NCBI RefSeq assembly: GCF_018991925.1
Contig: NW_024735518.1
Coordinates: forward strand, 124,001 to 188,000
Origin: Homarus americanus
Lineage: Eukaryota; Arthropoda; Malacostraca; Decapoda; Nephropidae
Direction: 5' to 3'
DNA length: 64,000 nucleotides
Position numbers and translations under genes: made by a program. A model generated the notes under the pieces. It saw only the letters and a program-made list of their open reading frames with translations. It was not told the DNA's origin and did no database searches. This document shows positions 42,790 through 55,347 of the stretch, piece after piece (the first letter of the stretch is position 1; each line of letters starts with the position of its first letter).

Positions 42790-43646
42790 TGTAGTGATGG
42801 GTTGTCAGACCACAGCTTGCATCTCAGAGACAGTCCAGACTTGACCCGACATTAGGGAGGTCAAGTGTAGGGTAACTCTCACGGTTGACCAAGGGTTATA
42901 AATCAGCCAGGCTCCCCTCCCATGTCACACATGTAAGGGGGCACCGGCCGGCTCTCTCCCAATATACACACGGCCCCACCTGATGACTTCTCCAGAAGAT
43001 ACAACTTATAGTCTCTGAAAGAGTCCAGACCTGACCCTACATTAGCGAGGGCAAATGTAAGGAGATCCTTCGCCGCCCCCCCGATCAGCTCAACCTGACG
43101 GCTCGCCTCCCAATATATAGGACGTGCTAGTCCTCCCTCGGGAGACAGAGGGCCAGAGAGAGACAGAGAGAGAGAGTGTCTTGTAAGGAGGAAGGGCCAG
43201 CGACTACACCACCAGGCCTGCTCGAGAGAAGTCAGGGGCCGGAGGCAAGCCGCCTCCGGTCGCCTCAGGTCAGGACCGAGACTTCCCTCCGGCGCCCAGC
43301 TAAGCAGTCTCCCATAGAGACAACCCAGGACCACCTGCTAGGCCTCCCCTAGGTCACGTGAGTGTTTGTCAGAGCTTTCCATGGGATGAGTTACCTACGT
43401 GGGAAGTGTATTCATTTCATGTTCGTGTCCGAGAATCAGAGTGTCTAGTAACGTAATATGATGTCCTAGTAACGTAAATATAATGTCCTAGTAACTTCAA
43501 TAGAAGGTGTTATTAATGTGTCCATGTCATTGTCGTAATTAATAAAGAGTTGTAACGAAGCGGTGTTTGAGAAGTCGCCCTTAAGACGTAATAGATGTGT
43601 ATTGACGTATAAGATACGATAAGTGTAAATATCTATCACGGCCACA
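42790..43646 (+). mobile_element. Probable solo LTR (857 bp) inside the satellite
   Basis: Non-repetitive 857-bp block, begins TGTAGTGATGGG and ends TATCACGGCCACA (TGT...ACA), with AATAAA at 43541-43546 about 100 bp from its end, and TATAAAT at about 42897-42903. An internal partial duplication (AGTCCAGAC...ACATTAG...) is at 42830-42875 and 43020-43065. CTACCA occurs at both edges, but this is part of the satellite unit, so it is not proof of a target duplication. The orientation follows the poly(A) signal. No internal coding region, hence solo LTR; another insertion type is possible. Confidence 0.45.
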
Positions 43647-43734
43647 CTACCAAAATCTTCCTCCCTTTATACTCTTATACTATCAATATTCTACCTATAT
43701 GTAATCTACCTCTTCATGTGAGATTTTGTCTCAT

Positions 43735-44231
43735 TACACCATACTCCAACACTACCATACTCAATCACTACCTTACTCCAACACTACCATACTCCAACAC
43801 TGCCATACTCCAACGACACCGTACTCCAACACTACCATACTCCAACACTACCATACTCTATCACCACCATACTCCAACACTACCATACTCCAACACTACC
43901 ATACTCCATCACCACCATACTCTAGCACTACCATACTCCAACACTACCATACTCCAACACTACCATACTCCAACACTACCATACTCCAATACTACCATAC
44001 TCCATCACTACCATACTCCAACACTACCATATTCCAACACTACCATACACTATCACCACCATACTCCAACACTACCATACTCCATCACTACCATACTCCA
44101 ACACTACCATACTCCAACACTACCATACTCCAACACTACCATACTCCATCACCACCATACACTATCACCACCATACTCCAACACTACCATACTGCAACAC
44201 TACCATACTCCAACACTACCATACTCTATCA
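43735..44231. repeat. 16-bp satellite ACTCCAACACTACCAT, block 2
   Basis: About 31 copies of the same unit as block 1, with the same CCATCACCACCAT-type variants. 43647-43734 between the insertion and this block is diverged AT-rich sequence. Confidence 0.97.
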
Positions 44232-44235
44232 CCTG

Positions 44236-45055
44236 AAGTACTTTTGCTCTGACTATGAAGATATTTTGCTCTGCAGTCTGACTGTGAAGTTCTTTTGCTC
44301 TGACTGATAAGTTCTTTTGCATTGACTGTGAAGTTCTTTTGCTCTGACTGTGAAGTTATTTTTCCCTGACTATGAAGTTATTTTGCTCTGCTGTCTGACT
44401 GTGAAGTTCTTTTGCTCTGCTGTCTGACTGTGAAGTTCTTTTGCTCTGACTGTGAAGTTCTTTTGCTCTGACTGTGAAGTTCTTTTGCTCTGACTGTGAA
44501 GTTCTTTTGCTCTGACTGTGAAGAACTTTTGTTCTGCTGTCTGACTGTGAAGTTCTTTTGCTCTGACTATGAAGTTCTTTTGCTCTGACTGTGAAGTACT
44601 TTTGCTTTCTGCTGTCTGACTGTGAGTTCTTTTGCTATGACTATCAAGTTATTTTGCTCTGCTGTCTGACTGTGAAGTTCTTTTGCTCTGCCTGTGGAAG
44701 TTCTTTTGCCCTGACTGTGTGCTATTTTTCCTGACTACAGTTGGCTTTTGCTCTGCTGTCTGACTGTGAAGTTCTTTTTGCTCTGCTGTCTGACTGTGAA
44801 GTTCTTTTGCTCTGACTGTGAAGTTCTTTTGCTCTGCCTGTGAAGTTCTTTTGCTCTGCCTGTGAAGTTCTTTTGCTCTGCCTGTGAAGTTCTTTTGCTC
44901 TGCCTGTGAAGTTCTTTTGCTCTGACTGTGAAGTTCTTTTGCTCTGACTGTGAAGTTCTTTTGCTCTGACTGTGAAGTTCTTTTGCTCTGCCTGTGAAGT
45001 TCTTTTGCTCTGCCTGTGAAGTTCTTTTGCTCTGACAGTGAAGTTCTTTTGCTCG
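44236..45055. repeat. 22-bp minisatellite CTGACTGTGAAGTTCTTTTGCT
   Basis: About 37 units, mixing 22-bp units, 31-bp units carrying an extra CTGCTGTCTG, and CTGCCTGTG variants that cluster at 44830-44900 and 44990-45030. Starts immediately after the 16-bp satellite. Confidence 0.95.
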
Positions 45056-45173
45056 ACTGCAGCGGAAGTTACGCGAGGAAGAAGAACTATCTCACGGTAT
45101 CTCAGTCAGTCTATAAGGTCTTTATAGAGTTAATTATTTGTTTGTATATTATTATGTAAAAAATTTATTGTTA

Positions 45174-45345
<172 letters not shown>

Positions 45346-46015
45346 GCGGTATTTAAAACAATATTATTCACTTTATAAAGATCGAAAACGAAAACCTGCT
45401 CATGCAGCTTTAGCAAGAGGCAGTGTGAATTATTAATGCCTTTAGAGTGGGGGAAGCTGTTATGCTTGTGTGCTGAGTCTGTGACACAGTCTTGCTCTTT
45501 CAGGCCACTTTGGTTGGAAAACAGTTCAAGTGAGTGACAGTTCCCTCCTAACCCTCTGAGTGCAATGTGAGATAGTGTTATAACCGGTCACGATCGCCTT
45601 ATAAGGTATTGCCAGGCCCCCGGCCGCACCCAGAAGTACTCCTTATGTGGTGCTGTCATGTGCCAACAAACTCCATAATAGCCGCAAGCCAGATAAATGG
45701 GCGGGGGCTGCCGGCAGTTAGCAATCAGACCTGATGGAGAGACGGCTAATCATTCAGTGGATTTATGCAATTTGCCTCGTTAATAGCGTTTTTTGTCTTT
45801 AAAAACTCGTTACCATTCGTCCCTCATATGGGTCAACACTAAACTTAATCTACTAACAGTAACCTGAATAAATTATTATGTACTCCGAGCCCCTTTCCCT
45901 ACGCGAGTCATCCCAGACACCTGTACATCTACCGCAAGTTCCACCACAGAACTAACAGTGTTAAGTACCTCTGAGTGCAGTGTGAGATACGAATCCTAAT
46001 CGGTCATGGCACGGC

Positions 46016-46017
<2 letters not shown>
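45346..46017. other. Unassigned DNA with a diverged 45-bp repeat pair
   Basis: CTCTGAGTGCARTGTGAGATA followed by a CGGTCA motif occurs at about 45553-45592 and again at 45968-46010. The second copy is cut by the LINE-A tail. No gene recognised. Confidence 0.5.

Positions 46018-46109
<92 letters not shown>
46018..46109. repeat. (TAA)n microsatellite at LINE-A 3' end
   Basis: About 30 TAA units that form, on the minus strand, the (TTA)n tail of LINE-A copy 3. Confidence 0.97.
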
Positions 46110-47030
46110 TAACGGTTTATTGAAAAAGCATGGCAGCCAGAAGACTGAAAATATGCGGTTACATAATTGGGGTATTGGTCATTTGATTGAAAAATAATAT
46201 ATATGTAATATAAGTGATACAAATATGAGATATAATAAGTAGATGGGGAGAAGGTTATACTATAGAGCCTTTCAACACATTAACAGTGCAAAAGGGTAAG
46301 ATTGGCTGGGAGTAAACACACTGGTAGGTTACGAGTTGTTGATAATTTTTACAATGGTTGGGACTGGGCTGTTCTTATAGCGATCAGTTCGTGCTCGTTT
46401 GGGCTGGGTGCGGTTGTGGAAGTAGGAGCCGGTGTCGAGGATGGTACAGAAGCTTCTCTCCAAATTTGCAGATGAGGTCCTGCTGATGATCAGAGAGAGC
46501 CGAGAGGGTCAGTGTGTTGAGCACTTCTTGATATGTCGAGTAGGAAGGGGAGACGATGATCTTGCATGTCCTCTTTTGCACTTTTCTCGTTGTTTCCGTT
46601 GTGCGACGTTTAGGGAGAAAGACCAGGCAGGGGAGGCATAGGTGATCTTAGGATGTATGAATGTTGATTAAGCACTGAACACTCGGGCGCAGGAACTCCA
46701 AGGGACTTAAGTCGGTAGTGGAGGTGTAGACGAAAACTAGAGTATTTGACAACAGTTACTGTACTGATGCGTGTTTTCCAATTTAGTTTGTTTTATATAG
46801 TGACACCGAGAAGCTTGGTGGAGTCTACAACCTGGAGTGTGTTGGGGCCCAAAGTAATGGAGGGAGGTTGGGACTAGGTCAGAGGAGAGGTTGAGGTGCA
46901 TAACCATGGTCTTGGTATGGTTGATGGTGATATGGTTGTTGGTGGCCCAATTTTAGAGACTGTTCAATATATCTTGGAATGCGGTGTAGTCGGAAGCCGA
47001 GTTATTGACACTGATCTCAATGGTTGTACT
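46110..47030 (-). mobile_element. LINE-A copy 3, 5'-truncated
   Basis: Minus strand: late RT region (thumb-like LGVTI segment near 46790) through the C-terminal tail (46581-46384, MQKRTCKIIVSPSYSTYQEVLNTL) to the 3' UTR with CAGTC-TTCT-GGCTG hairpin and AATAAACCGTTAATT end. Homology fades near 47030. Frames are broken. It matches copies 1 and 2. Confidence 0.82.
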
Positions 47031-48140
47031 CTCCCTTATTACTGAGAAAGCAACTAAGCCTGGATTTACAAGACGTATCCATAACAAAGAGAATGAAAAC
47101 ATTTAGTCACACCCCAGAGCGAGAAAGCGCCTAAACATGATGGAGATGCAATGAAACTGAAATTTGCATATTTTTGATCCGTTCGAGTTTATTCAGGGTA
47201 ACGTAGTTTGTGAATTACCCTAAATTTTCCACTTCCTAATATAAGAAAAGGTTTTGTGGTGACTATGAAACTTTTGAAATGACGACAGTTCTTCCCTGTA
47301 CACTAACTAGCGAGTTGTGCGATCATCCGGTCCCGTTGGGGGTAAAGATAAATTCTTTGACGTTGGTCGGGATCGTCCGGGAATGGATAATAATGTTTTA
47401 GAATTCAAAGACTTCATAACGCTGTTACTTTTTCAATTACAGGGAGAAAATATATATATTATAATCACAGTTTTCCCATAATTCTTCAAACACAGTCCCT
47501 ACAAGATCCTTAAGTGTAGTGGACCAAAGTTACGACACATATATCACTGTCTTTCCTCATGTGAAATCATAGCATTTACAACACTTGCAGAACACAATCA
47601 CACTTATAATCTAGACTGAACAAAATTTAGGATCACATCAACAAGTCCTCAATAAACTGTTACACTCACCTTCACATACAACACTGAGGCAGTTAAGAGG
47701 AAGAGGTAACAGGAAAGCCACAAGGGACCAGCTCCTCCATCACGTCTGTGTTGACCAACAGTCAGGCCTTAACAATAACCCCAACGTACCAATAACTTGA
47801 AGTAAAATGGTAGAAAGGAAACCATTATATCAAGTTTATTTCTCAATAACACAGAGTTGACAATAAAAGTCTCTTTACATTTACATATTTTAGCCAAACA
47901 ACGAAGCCGGGAACAATATATATACGGAATATCATAATAACATTGGCGAAAGAGTTGAAAGAGAGGAGGACAGTCATACTAAAACTCGCTTTATTTCTTC
48001 CTACGTGTTTCTTATAAGCTTAATATCATAATCTGGGCTTTATGAAAATTATAATATGTATAATATATTTTACAAAGATCTAGGAAATCAACGAGGTTCA
48101 GTATTTTTGCTGAATAATGAATATCTATTCTACAACGATG
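47031..48140. other. Unassigned AT-rich DNA
   Basis: No gene or known element seen. Confidence 0.5.
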
Positions 48141-48545
48141 TGTTATTATTATTATTTTTTCTGGTTGTTATTAATTTTATTGTTGTTGTTGTTATTAATT
48201 TTGTTGTTGTTGTTGTTGTTGTTATTAATTTTGCTGTTGTTGTTGTTATTAATTTTGCTATTGTTGTTGTTGTTGTTGTTATTAATTTTGCTGTTGTTGT
48301 TGTTATTAATTTTTGCTATTGTTGTTGTTGTTGTTGTTATTAATTTTGCTGTTGTTGTTGTTGTTGTTGTTGTTATTAATTTTGCTATTGTTGTTGTTGT
48401 TGTTGTTATTAATTTTGCTGTTGTTGTTGTTATTAATTTTGCTATTGTTGTTGTTGTTGTTGTTATTAATTTTGTTGTTGTTGTTGTTATTAATTTTGCT
48501 ATTGTTGTTGTTGTTGTTATTAATTTTGCTGCTTCTGCTGCTTCT
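48141..48545. repeat. (GTT)n array interleaved with ATTAATTTTGCT spacers
   Basis: Blocks of 3-7 GTT triplets separated by GTTATTAATTTTGCT, alternately followed by ATT. Long and short GTT blocks tend to alternate, a two-unit higher-order pattern. Poly-Leu, poly-Val and poly-Asn frames are artefacts. Confidence 0.93.
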
Positions 48546-51448
48546 GTTCACTGACTCTGTCTGACCTTGGTCAAAACTAAGTACAGAATCTGTGTTAAAC
48601 GCTATGGTGAAGTGTTTGAGGTAAACTGTAGTATAATTATTGAAGCTTCAATTGTGTGTCTTAGACGATAGTTGTCACGCTACCAGTTGTTTTGTAATGA
48701 AAAAATAATAATCTGACATTGACGATGATGCTGCAAGTTATTTCGAGACTACTGTACATGCCGCACTCATCATGACTGATAAAGTTATATATAGGCTTAA
48801 ATTCTCTGTTAACATATGATGATCACTTTATCGCTCAGTATAACTCAGGTTAGGTATATTCTGTATAACCTTGACTGTCACAGTTTGCCATCCCTGACAC
48901 GGGTAACCACATGTGGTGACATCTCAGTCGGGGAAGATTTTTGGTTCTTGCCCGGGCCACCCGGGGTCCGTGGTCAGTAGTAATACGAAGGTGCACAACC
49001 TTGGGACCCATGTAGTATGTGTGTAAAGTTTCAGGGTCTGTAACTGCTGCCGTTTTGGAGCTACTGCACTGTATGGCTGGAAAAGTCAGGCACACAGACA
49101 GACACACTCACGGATGGATACATCGTCTAATTATTAGATATTCACCTGCCATTGCATTACATGAAGGTAAATTCTCATTCACGTTTTCTCGTCACAAAAA
49201 ACGTTTCTTGGACGCTCTATTTGGTACTGCATTACGACGCATCAGGTAATGGTTGACAACCCTGTGTCTCATCCTGTTTCTTCCAGCCCGCACATCAGAT
49301 GACCGCATATATAATTAACGGTTTTAATGTTACGTTATATCTTTTTCAAATTGATAATTATAATATTATATTTCATTTATATTTTCAAAGTATAATCCCC
49401 ATACATGAACACGATATTCATAATAAAAACATTATATAACCAAATGCTTTAGTTTTATTGTCGTCTGCTGCCCAAGATCCAATTTTACACAATTAAGTCA
49501 ACTCTAATTTCGACATCCATGATTATTCTCACCACTGTTTACATAAAGATACCGAATTAATTTTTCTGTCTTAAAAACCGTGGCCGTACATAACAAAGAC
49601 ACAGAAGAAAATTATGTGTTTGTAATGTAAGCGATCCACATGTGGAGGGGGAGGCCGATCACTGGCACCATTCCCCCAGCCTTTATGCTAAAATTTGCAA
49701 AAAAACTGAGTTCTATATCTTAATCCTGTAACTGTACATAACGAAAAGACAGACACACAGACATAGTAGCAAATTTTATCACAGTCTGGGCTCTGAGTGG
49801 TTGTGTTCAACATACTCTCAGGGTTCCCACACACATAATAAATTTATTGTACCTGGCTTTTCCGGAACGACTTATTAAATTTCAATGCAGGTTCCTAACT
49901 ATTAGCATGTTAGATGATTAAAAATTTGCAACAAATTATATAAATAAAATGAAAACAAATGCAGTTAAATTTCTGGAGATGTTTTAAGCAAACTACGGAG
50001 AACTGAGATGGCCGTCATCCCATCCATTCACGCCACGAAAAAATGTAGCGCAAAGTAGTAAATAATTAAGTTTTTGGTATCTCGTGAAGATTAGACACTC
50101 AACTTATTTCCTCTGATGACTTAACAACCTAAAGCTAGCAGGAAATTAGGTTAAGTTAAATTATACTAAGTTAGGTTAGGTTAGTTTTTATTAAGTTGGT
50201 TAGGTTAGATTATATTAAGTTAGGTTAGGTTCGGTTGTGTTAGCGTTAAAAGGATTAATTTTAAAGTAAAATACACTAGGGTGGCTAACCTTCACGTTAT
50301 CGGATTTTTGTTCTAAGGATCAGTTTATACAGCAGCAACATTATATGAAAGTCTTCATCAAGCCTCATCGAGTCACGACAGCAATGGCATTTGACTATCA
50401 ATGGAATAGAATCAATATACAGCACATTTCCTCAGCAAAGCTTCACCTCCACAAGTGCCTGTTCTGTTCCTACCATTTTTAAAACTATAACACGAAACCA
50501 TACCAAATGGATAATCCGATAAATAGTTTACATAAAGTATGAGGTCCTTGAATGACAGAGAACCAATGTGTGAGATATTTTAATTATTTCCTTAGTCTAC
50601 ACAGTTTTTTCTCAAATGCAGAACTACACTTGAGACATTTCGGGAGAGGATTAGTTTAACAATCTTTAAGTAAATACAACAGTATACTGTATAATAACTC
50701 ATCTCAAGCCGCTTTGTCGCTTCTCTTGTTCTCGCCTGGAGCGGCTCAGATTCTTACTTAATTTTCTCACTAAATTTTGTTTTTCTTGGTGCTCACCCTC
50801 ATACACATACCATGGAGGTATTGAACCTTGGAGAGGAAAGTTCATGCAAAATTACCATAGTAACTCTATAGAAATAAGTTGAGGTAAAAACTGTATAATT
50901 AATAAGATTAGAACTGCCATGATACTACTGACCTAAATTCATCATAATCTTAATCTTAATATTTAATGACTGTTTCATGATTATATTTTTTTCGTCTGAT
51001 TTTTCCAAGATATTTCCATGACATCCCATGACAACTCCTGTTTCTATAATTTATCAAAGATTTCCAATGACCGTACGAGGAGCCCTGCCCTCACCTGAGT
51101 GTTCTCCCGAGCCAGGATTCTCTCTGAGTTTACTTTTGACTCTACCTGGTGATCACAAAACTGACCTACAACACCATAAAGTCGGCCAAAGTGATGTCGT
51201 AATTACACTTAAAATCTGCCATTACTAGACACTCTCTTATCCCCAATTGAAGAAGAAATAAATAAAACAAATCTTCGATATTCTGTTGGTAGCGTGTTGC
51301 TGACCCTGACGGAGACATCTTCACCAGTCACTCGCTAATAACACAGGAAATGGGGCATTGGAATTGATGCTTTCTCAGGTAATGAAGAGGTGAGGGAGCG
51401 AGGCCAAAGACTAACCTCCCATTAAGAAGACTTTGATAGAATATGAAT

Positions 51449-51450
<2 letters not shown>
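48546..51450. other. Unassigned DNA with diverged interspersed repeats
   Basis: 48850-49110 includes GTAAAGTTTCAGGGTCTGTA followed by ACAGACAGACAC, a phrase style seen in old arthropod interspersed repeats. A related ACAGACACACAGACA phrase occurs near 49750. 50150-50235 is TTAGG-rich and degenerate. 51136-51260 is related to 56300-56400. No gene recognised. Confidence 0.45.

Positions 51451-51521
<71 letters not shown>
51451..51521. repeat. (GT)n microsatellite, about 35 units
   Basis: Pure GT run. Confidence 0.97.
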
Positions 51522-51522
<1 letters not shown>

Positions 51523-52094
51523 TTTAGTTAATTTCATGGTAAACATTTTATTTATAAAAGACAGACGAATCGATCAAATTCGAGTCACAAAGGAAAAAAA
51601 ATCATTGCATTGTCCCCAGAAGCTTTGGAAAATCACACAAACTCTAAACTTCTAAATAATTATTGACTCAAAAAAATATAGGTTTAAGTGGGTTTAAGAC
51701 AAGTATTTGGAGAAAGAATTAAACGATTCCCTCAAAATTTTCTCTGAATGAAATCACAATTATAGTGTATACCTCTATTGCTAACACCACCTAACATATT
51801 ACATATCAAATAAAACCAGAGAATTCACTCACAAAAACTAATGGTTTATGGTTTACAAATGAGAATTATAACTATTAATAAATCATGTATATTACATTTA
51901 TTGATTTTCACTTTTTTTTATATATATTGAGATAATTTATTATATCTTAACCCAAGAAATAAAAAACGAAAACGTTATAGGGCATAAAATGGTAATCTCA
52001 CATAACATTACTTATTAATAGTAACACAAGACTCAGCAGTCCTCAGCAGCCTTAGGAGTACGTCATTACCAGATAACAAATGAAGAATTTCGAT

Positions 52095-52388
52095 GATTAG
52101 CAAAAACTTCAAGAGAAATACTTGAAATGCACAGAAAAAGAAAATGAGATACTTTGGTCATATAATTAGGGATGAGGAGATAATAACAGAAATATTAATG
52201 GACAAAGTTGAGGGTAGGAAGCCAGGGGAAGGCAAGACTACGATGGACGAATGAAATTAAAAACTGGGTCCTCAAAGAGACCCAAAGCCTTAGAGGATTG
52301 GCAAAAACAGCCCGAGAACGTTTAGAGTGGAGGACTGTGGTCGCCAACCCTCAGATATGAGGACGGTACTCTGATTGATTGATTGATG
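52095..52388 (+). pseudogene. RTE-like LINE 3' end with (ATTG)n tail
   Basis: Translates, with one frameshift, to RKMRYFGHIIRDEE, ILMDKVEGRKPG, then NEIKNWVLKETQSLRGLAKT and ARERLEWRTVVANPQI before a stop near 52358. This is the conserved C-terminus of RTE-type pol. A short GATTGATTGATT tail at about 52373-52386 is typical of a non-LTR 3' end. Everything upstream is missing. Confidence 0.75.
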
Positions 52389-55194
52389 TAGAAATATATA
52401 ATAATTAGCACCATAGATGAGTAAAAATATGAAATAACAAATAGTACAGTTAGCACAATGCTGAGAAATATTGTTGTTGCAGTACAATACAAATATAAAT
52501 GTGTTGAGTGGAAATAACTTAATCATTATGAATTACACGCTAGCAGTCCGTAAAGATTAATAACGGCATTACGCGACTAAAACAATCACTATATTAGTCC
52601 CCATAACAGCTTTCGTGGGCTACATTATAGCTAAACATAAGAACTTGAAATGACTCATTTAATTAACGAATTAACATTTACCACAACAGTTAATGATGGG
52701 GTGATAAGTGTGGAACAGGAAGGATTAAATGTATTTTGATTATCAATAAGGATCTAAATCACGTAATATGTAAATACAAGATCTTGCAGACCAATAACCT
52801 GGCAGAGGTTCTGATTTTTAAGGAAACATTCGTTCTAGATGTAATTTCTTAAAACCGTAAGGCGAAGTTTCGACTAGAGAGTTACAACTCCATCCTGCTC
52901 GCTACAGGAAGACCTCCCTCACACACATAATTAGTTTGCTTCAATGCCACAAAAACAAAATGTAAAATATTTTTAACAGGTGTGACACTGCACACCTCAG
53001 TTGATACTTAGAACACCATCATCACACATCTGTGAGGTGTTAGGCGTCAATCTTACTTCACCGAAGCTTGGATTCAGGCTCATCACTTTGTTCTACTTTA
53101 CTGCACAGATGGAAAATTGGTGCCATCGGTAGGCTGGGTGTTGTGGGCACTTCGCCTCCTTGGCTTGGTGAACAATAACGCCATCAGAAAAATGATAGAT
53201 ATATCATCCCTCACCTGCTCTAGCGATGCTTCCAAAGTTATTATTCTGACGAAATATACTCAACGGCGTCGTCGCCTTGCACCTTCTGTTTATCAAAATT
53301 TATTTACTGTATACCCAAGTCTAACACAGCGTGAAACTCCCTGTAACAAAGTGATGTTTCAGTATCCTACAACCTCCAACAAGACAAGATGTGTTCTCTA
53401 AATATCTTCAACCTGTGGCAAAGGGACGACTCGGTAAATCTATCTGACAACGACACTTGTTTGATCGGTCCAGAAGTAAAGTAATAAGTCTACTCCTTCA
53501 AACAAAGTTTAATACAATACTGTAATTCTCCTCTGCTCTGCAACACCCTGCCAGCCAGTGAGACACTGTCAAAATTAATGAATTTTGATGCATAACGATT
53601 TAATGAAGATGTAACATTGATGTACACTAATTTTTATGAGCGACCACTGTAAAAGATTCACTTGATCTGAAACAAATTATCGAAATACAATATTGTCATC
53701 ATTGTCAACAGTGATAAATAGCAACAAATTTCACCAGGTTCCCCGGCACACAAAAAACATCATTTGTTTATTGGTTTTGTTTAAATATTCATGGCAGGAC
53801 TCCATGAGCAAACAAGATGTATATATGCGAAAAATTACAAATCAAATATTTGTTTTATTTCACTGAACAGCGAGTTGGGAGATTAAAGTCCTCGTCTGAT
53901 AAAAAAAGAGAAGCTTTTTACGTCTATTTGTTTATTTTTTGTCTATTTATCCATTTACATATCTATGTACTTATATAGTTCATTTTAGTGGACTGATAGA
54001 GTTAAGGTAGAAAGGTTTTATAAATGCAGACCAAACAAATTTCTTTATACATTCACAAGTACTGGAGATGTAAGGAAGGAGCTGTACTCGGTGCTGTAGG
54101 TGAGACGTACAAATTATAACATTACAATTCAACCCTTAAGTTAATTTAGTTTATCTTGAAGCAATAATATGCTGGAATATTATATTTTATCTATATTATA
54201 TAACTTATATCCATGTAGTTATATACTATTATACATGTACAGTCCGGCCGGCAGAGGGCTCCTTGTATGCCTTAGTTTCAACATTCAACCTATACCACTT
54301 GGTAAATACCGAGCATTTTGCTTAATTTACGTAAACACAAAAAAACACCAATTAACATAACATGGCAATAGCTTTTGAAATAAGTCTCATAAAAATACAA
54401 ACATAGCATCGGGATTTAGGTTTTCCAGTGAGAGGAATTGAATGAAAGCCGAATTTTTAACTAACCATTAATAATTCAATTACTAGTTATATAATGGTTG
54501 TAACCGATGTTTAATATGCAAGATTGAAACACACACGTAAGACAAGTACAGTATTACACAAATATGTTTTGTATTGTATTATTTTTGCCGTATAAATTAC
54601 ATAAAGTATATATAGTATAGTGGGTATTTGTCAGGTAAAATGCTTCAGCTGATATTTACCCCAAAATGTGAGTTTTAACAAGAGTAAACAAATTAGGGTT
54701 TCTAATTTCCACTATTACTCGAAAGTAATATTTTACAGAACCCGCAGAAATGTCTGAGCTATATAAAGCTTACGTGAACTAAGATCATCGTACGTTTATA
54801 GCAAGTTAAGATAGCGTTACATGGTATTAAGATGGTGCAGTTTCTAAGATCGCGCCTAACACTGCTTACGCAAATCTGAAGTCAGACTTTTTTTTAATTC
54901 TAAAGCCAGACAACAGCTCTTCTGACGTTGCTTCAGTCTTCCCCACAACGCTAAGTTGCATGAGTAAAGTGATCTTATTAAAATATGACATTATCGTCAT
55001 TTATTGGTTTAAGAGAGGAAATTTTAATACAAAAGTACACCAAATAATTTTCTTCTTTGTGAAATAAAAAAACACATAAACTCCAGTTTCTTAAAACAAA
55101 TTAAAGTCTGTTATGACCTCGTATAATTTCCTCCTTAATAATCACAGTAAGTGTCTTTGAATAACTAATTTCCGTGCTTCGTCTTTCTCCCCAG
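52389..55194. other. Unassigned AT-rich DNA
   Basis: A 94-codon ORF at 53117-53401 (starts MVPSVGWVLWALRLLGLVN) has no recognisable domain; its composition is not low complexity, but I cannot support a gene. Nothing else seen. Confidence 0.4.
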
Positions 55195-55347
55195 ATTTCC
55201 TCTTATTCTCAGATGTTCCTCTCAGACAAGCAGAAGTTACTCTGTTTTATTATTGTTGTTTTTCCCGGCTTAACCAAGACAGTGAACCATTGTACAAAAG
55301 TGGACCACCTCGTAGGTCAGCTAAACGTCCACCTTCACCTCGTTAAT
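55195..55347 (+). CDS. Weak candidate first coding exon with signal-like peptide
   Basis: An acceptor-like CTTTCTCCCCAG ends at 55194 and a donor AAT|GTAAGC follows at 55348. An ATG at 55216 opens a peptide starting MFLSDKQKLLCFIIVVFPGL, with a hydrophobic core like a signal peptide, and remains open to the donor in phase 0. If splicing does not occur, it stops 12 nt later. No homologue recognised; it could easily be chance. Confidence 0.2.

Noticed and set aside
42903..43334. 143-codon minus-strand ORF inside the probable solo LTR
   Set aside because: GC-rich non-repetitive stretch, but no recognisable domain, and it overlaps putative promoter and leader features.
42783..43652. CTACCA as target-site duplication of the probable solo LTR
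   Set aside because: CTACCA is part of every 16-bp satellite unit, so its presence on both sides is not informative.
53117..53401. 94-codon ORF as a possible host gene
   Set aside because: No domain, splice context or homology recognised; length is within chance expectation for 64 kb.
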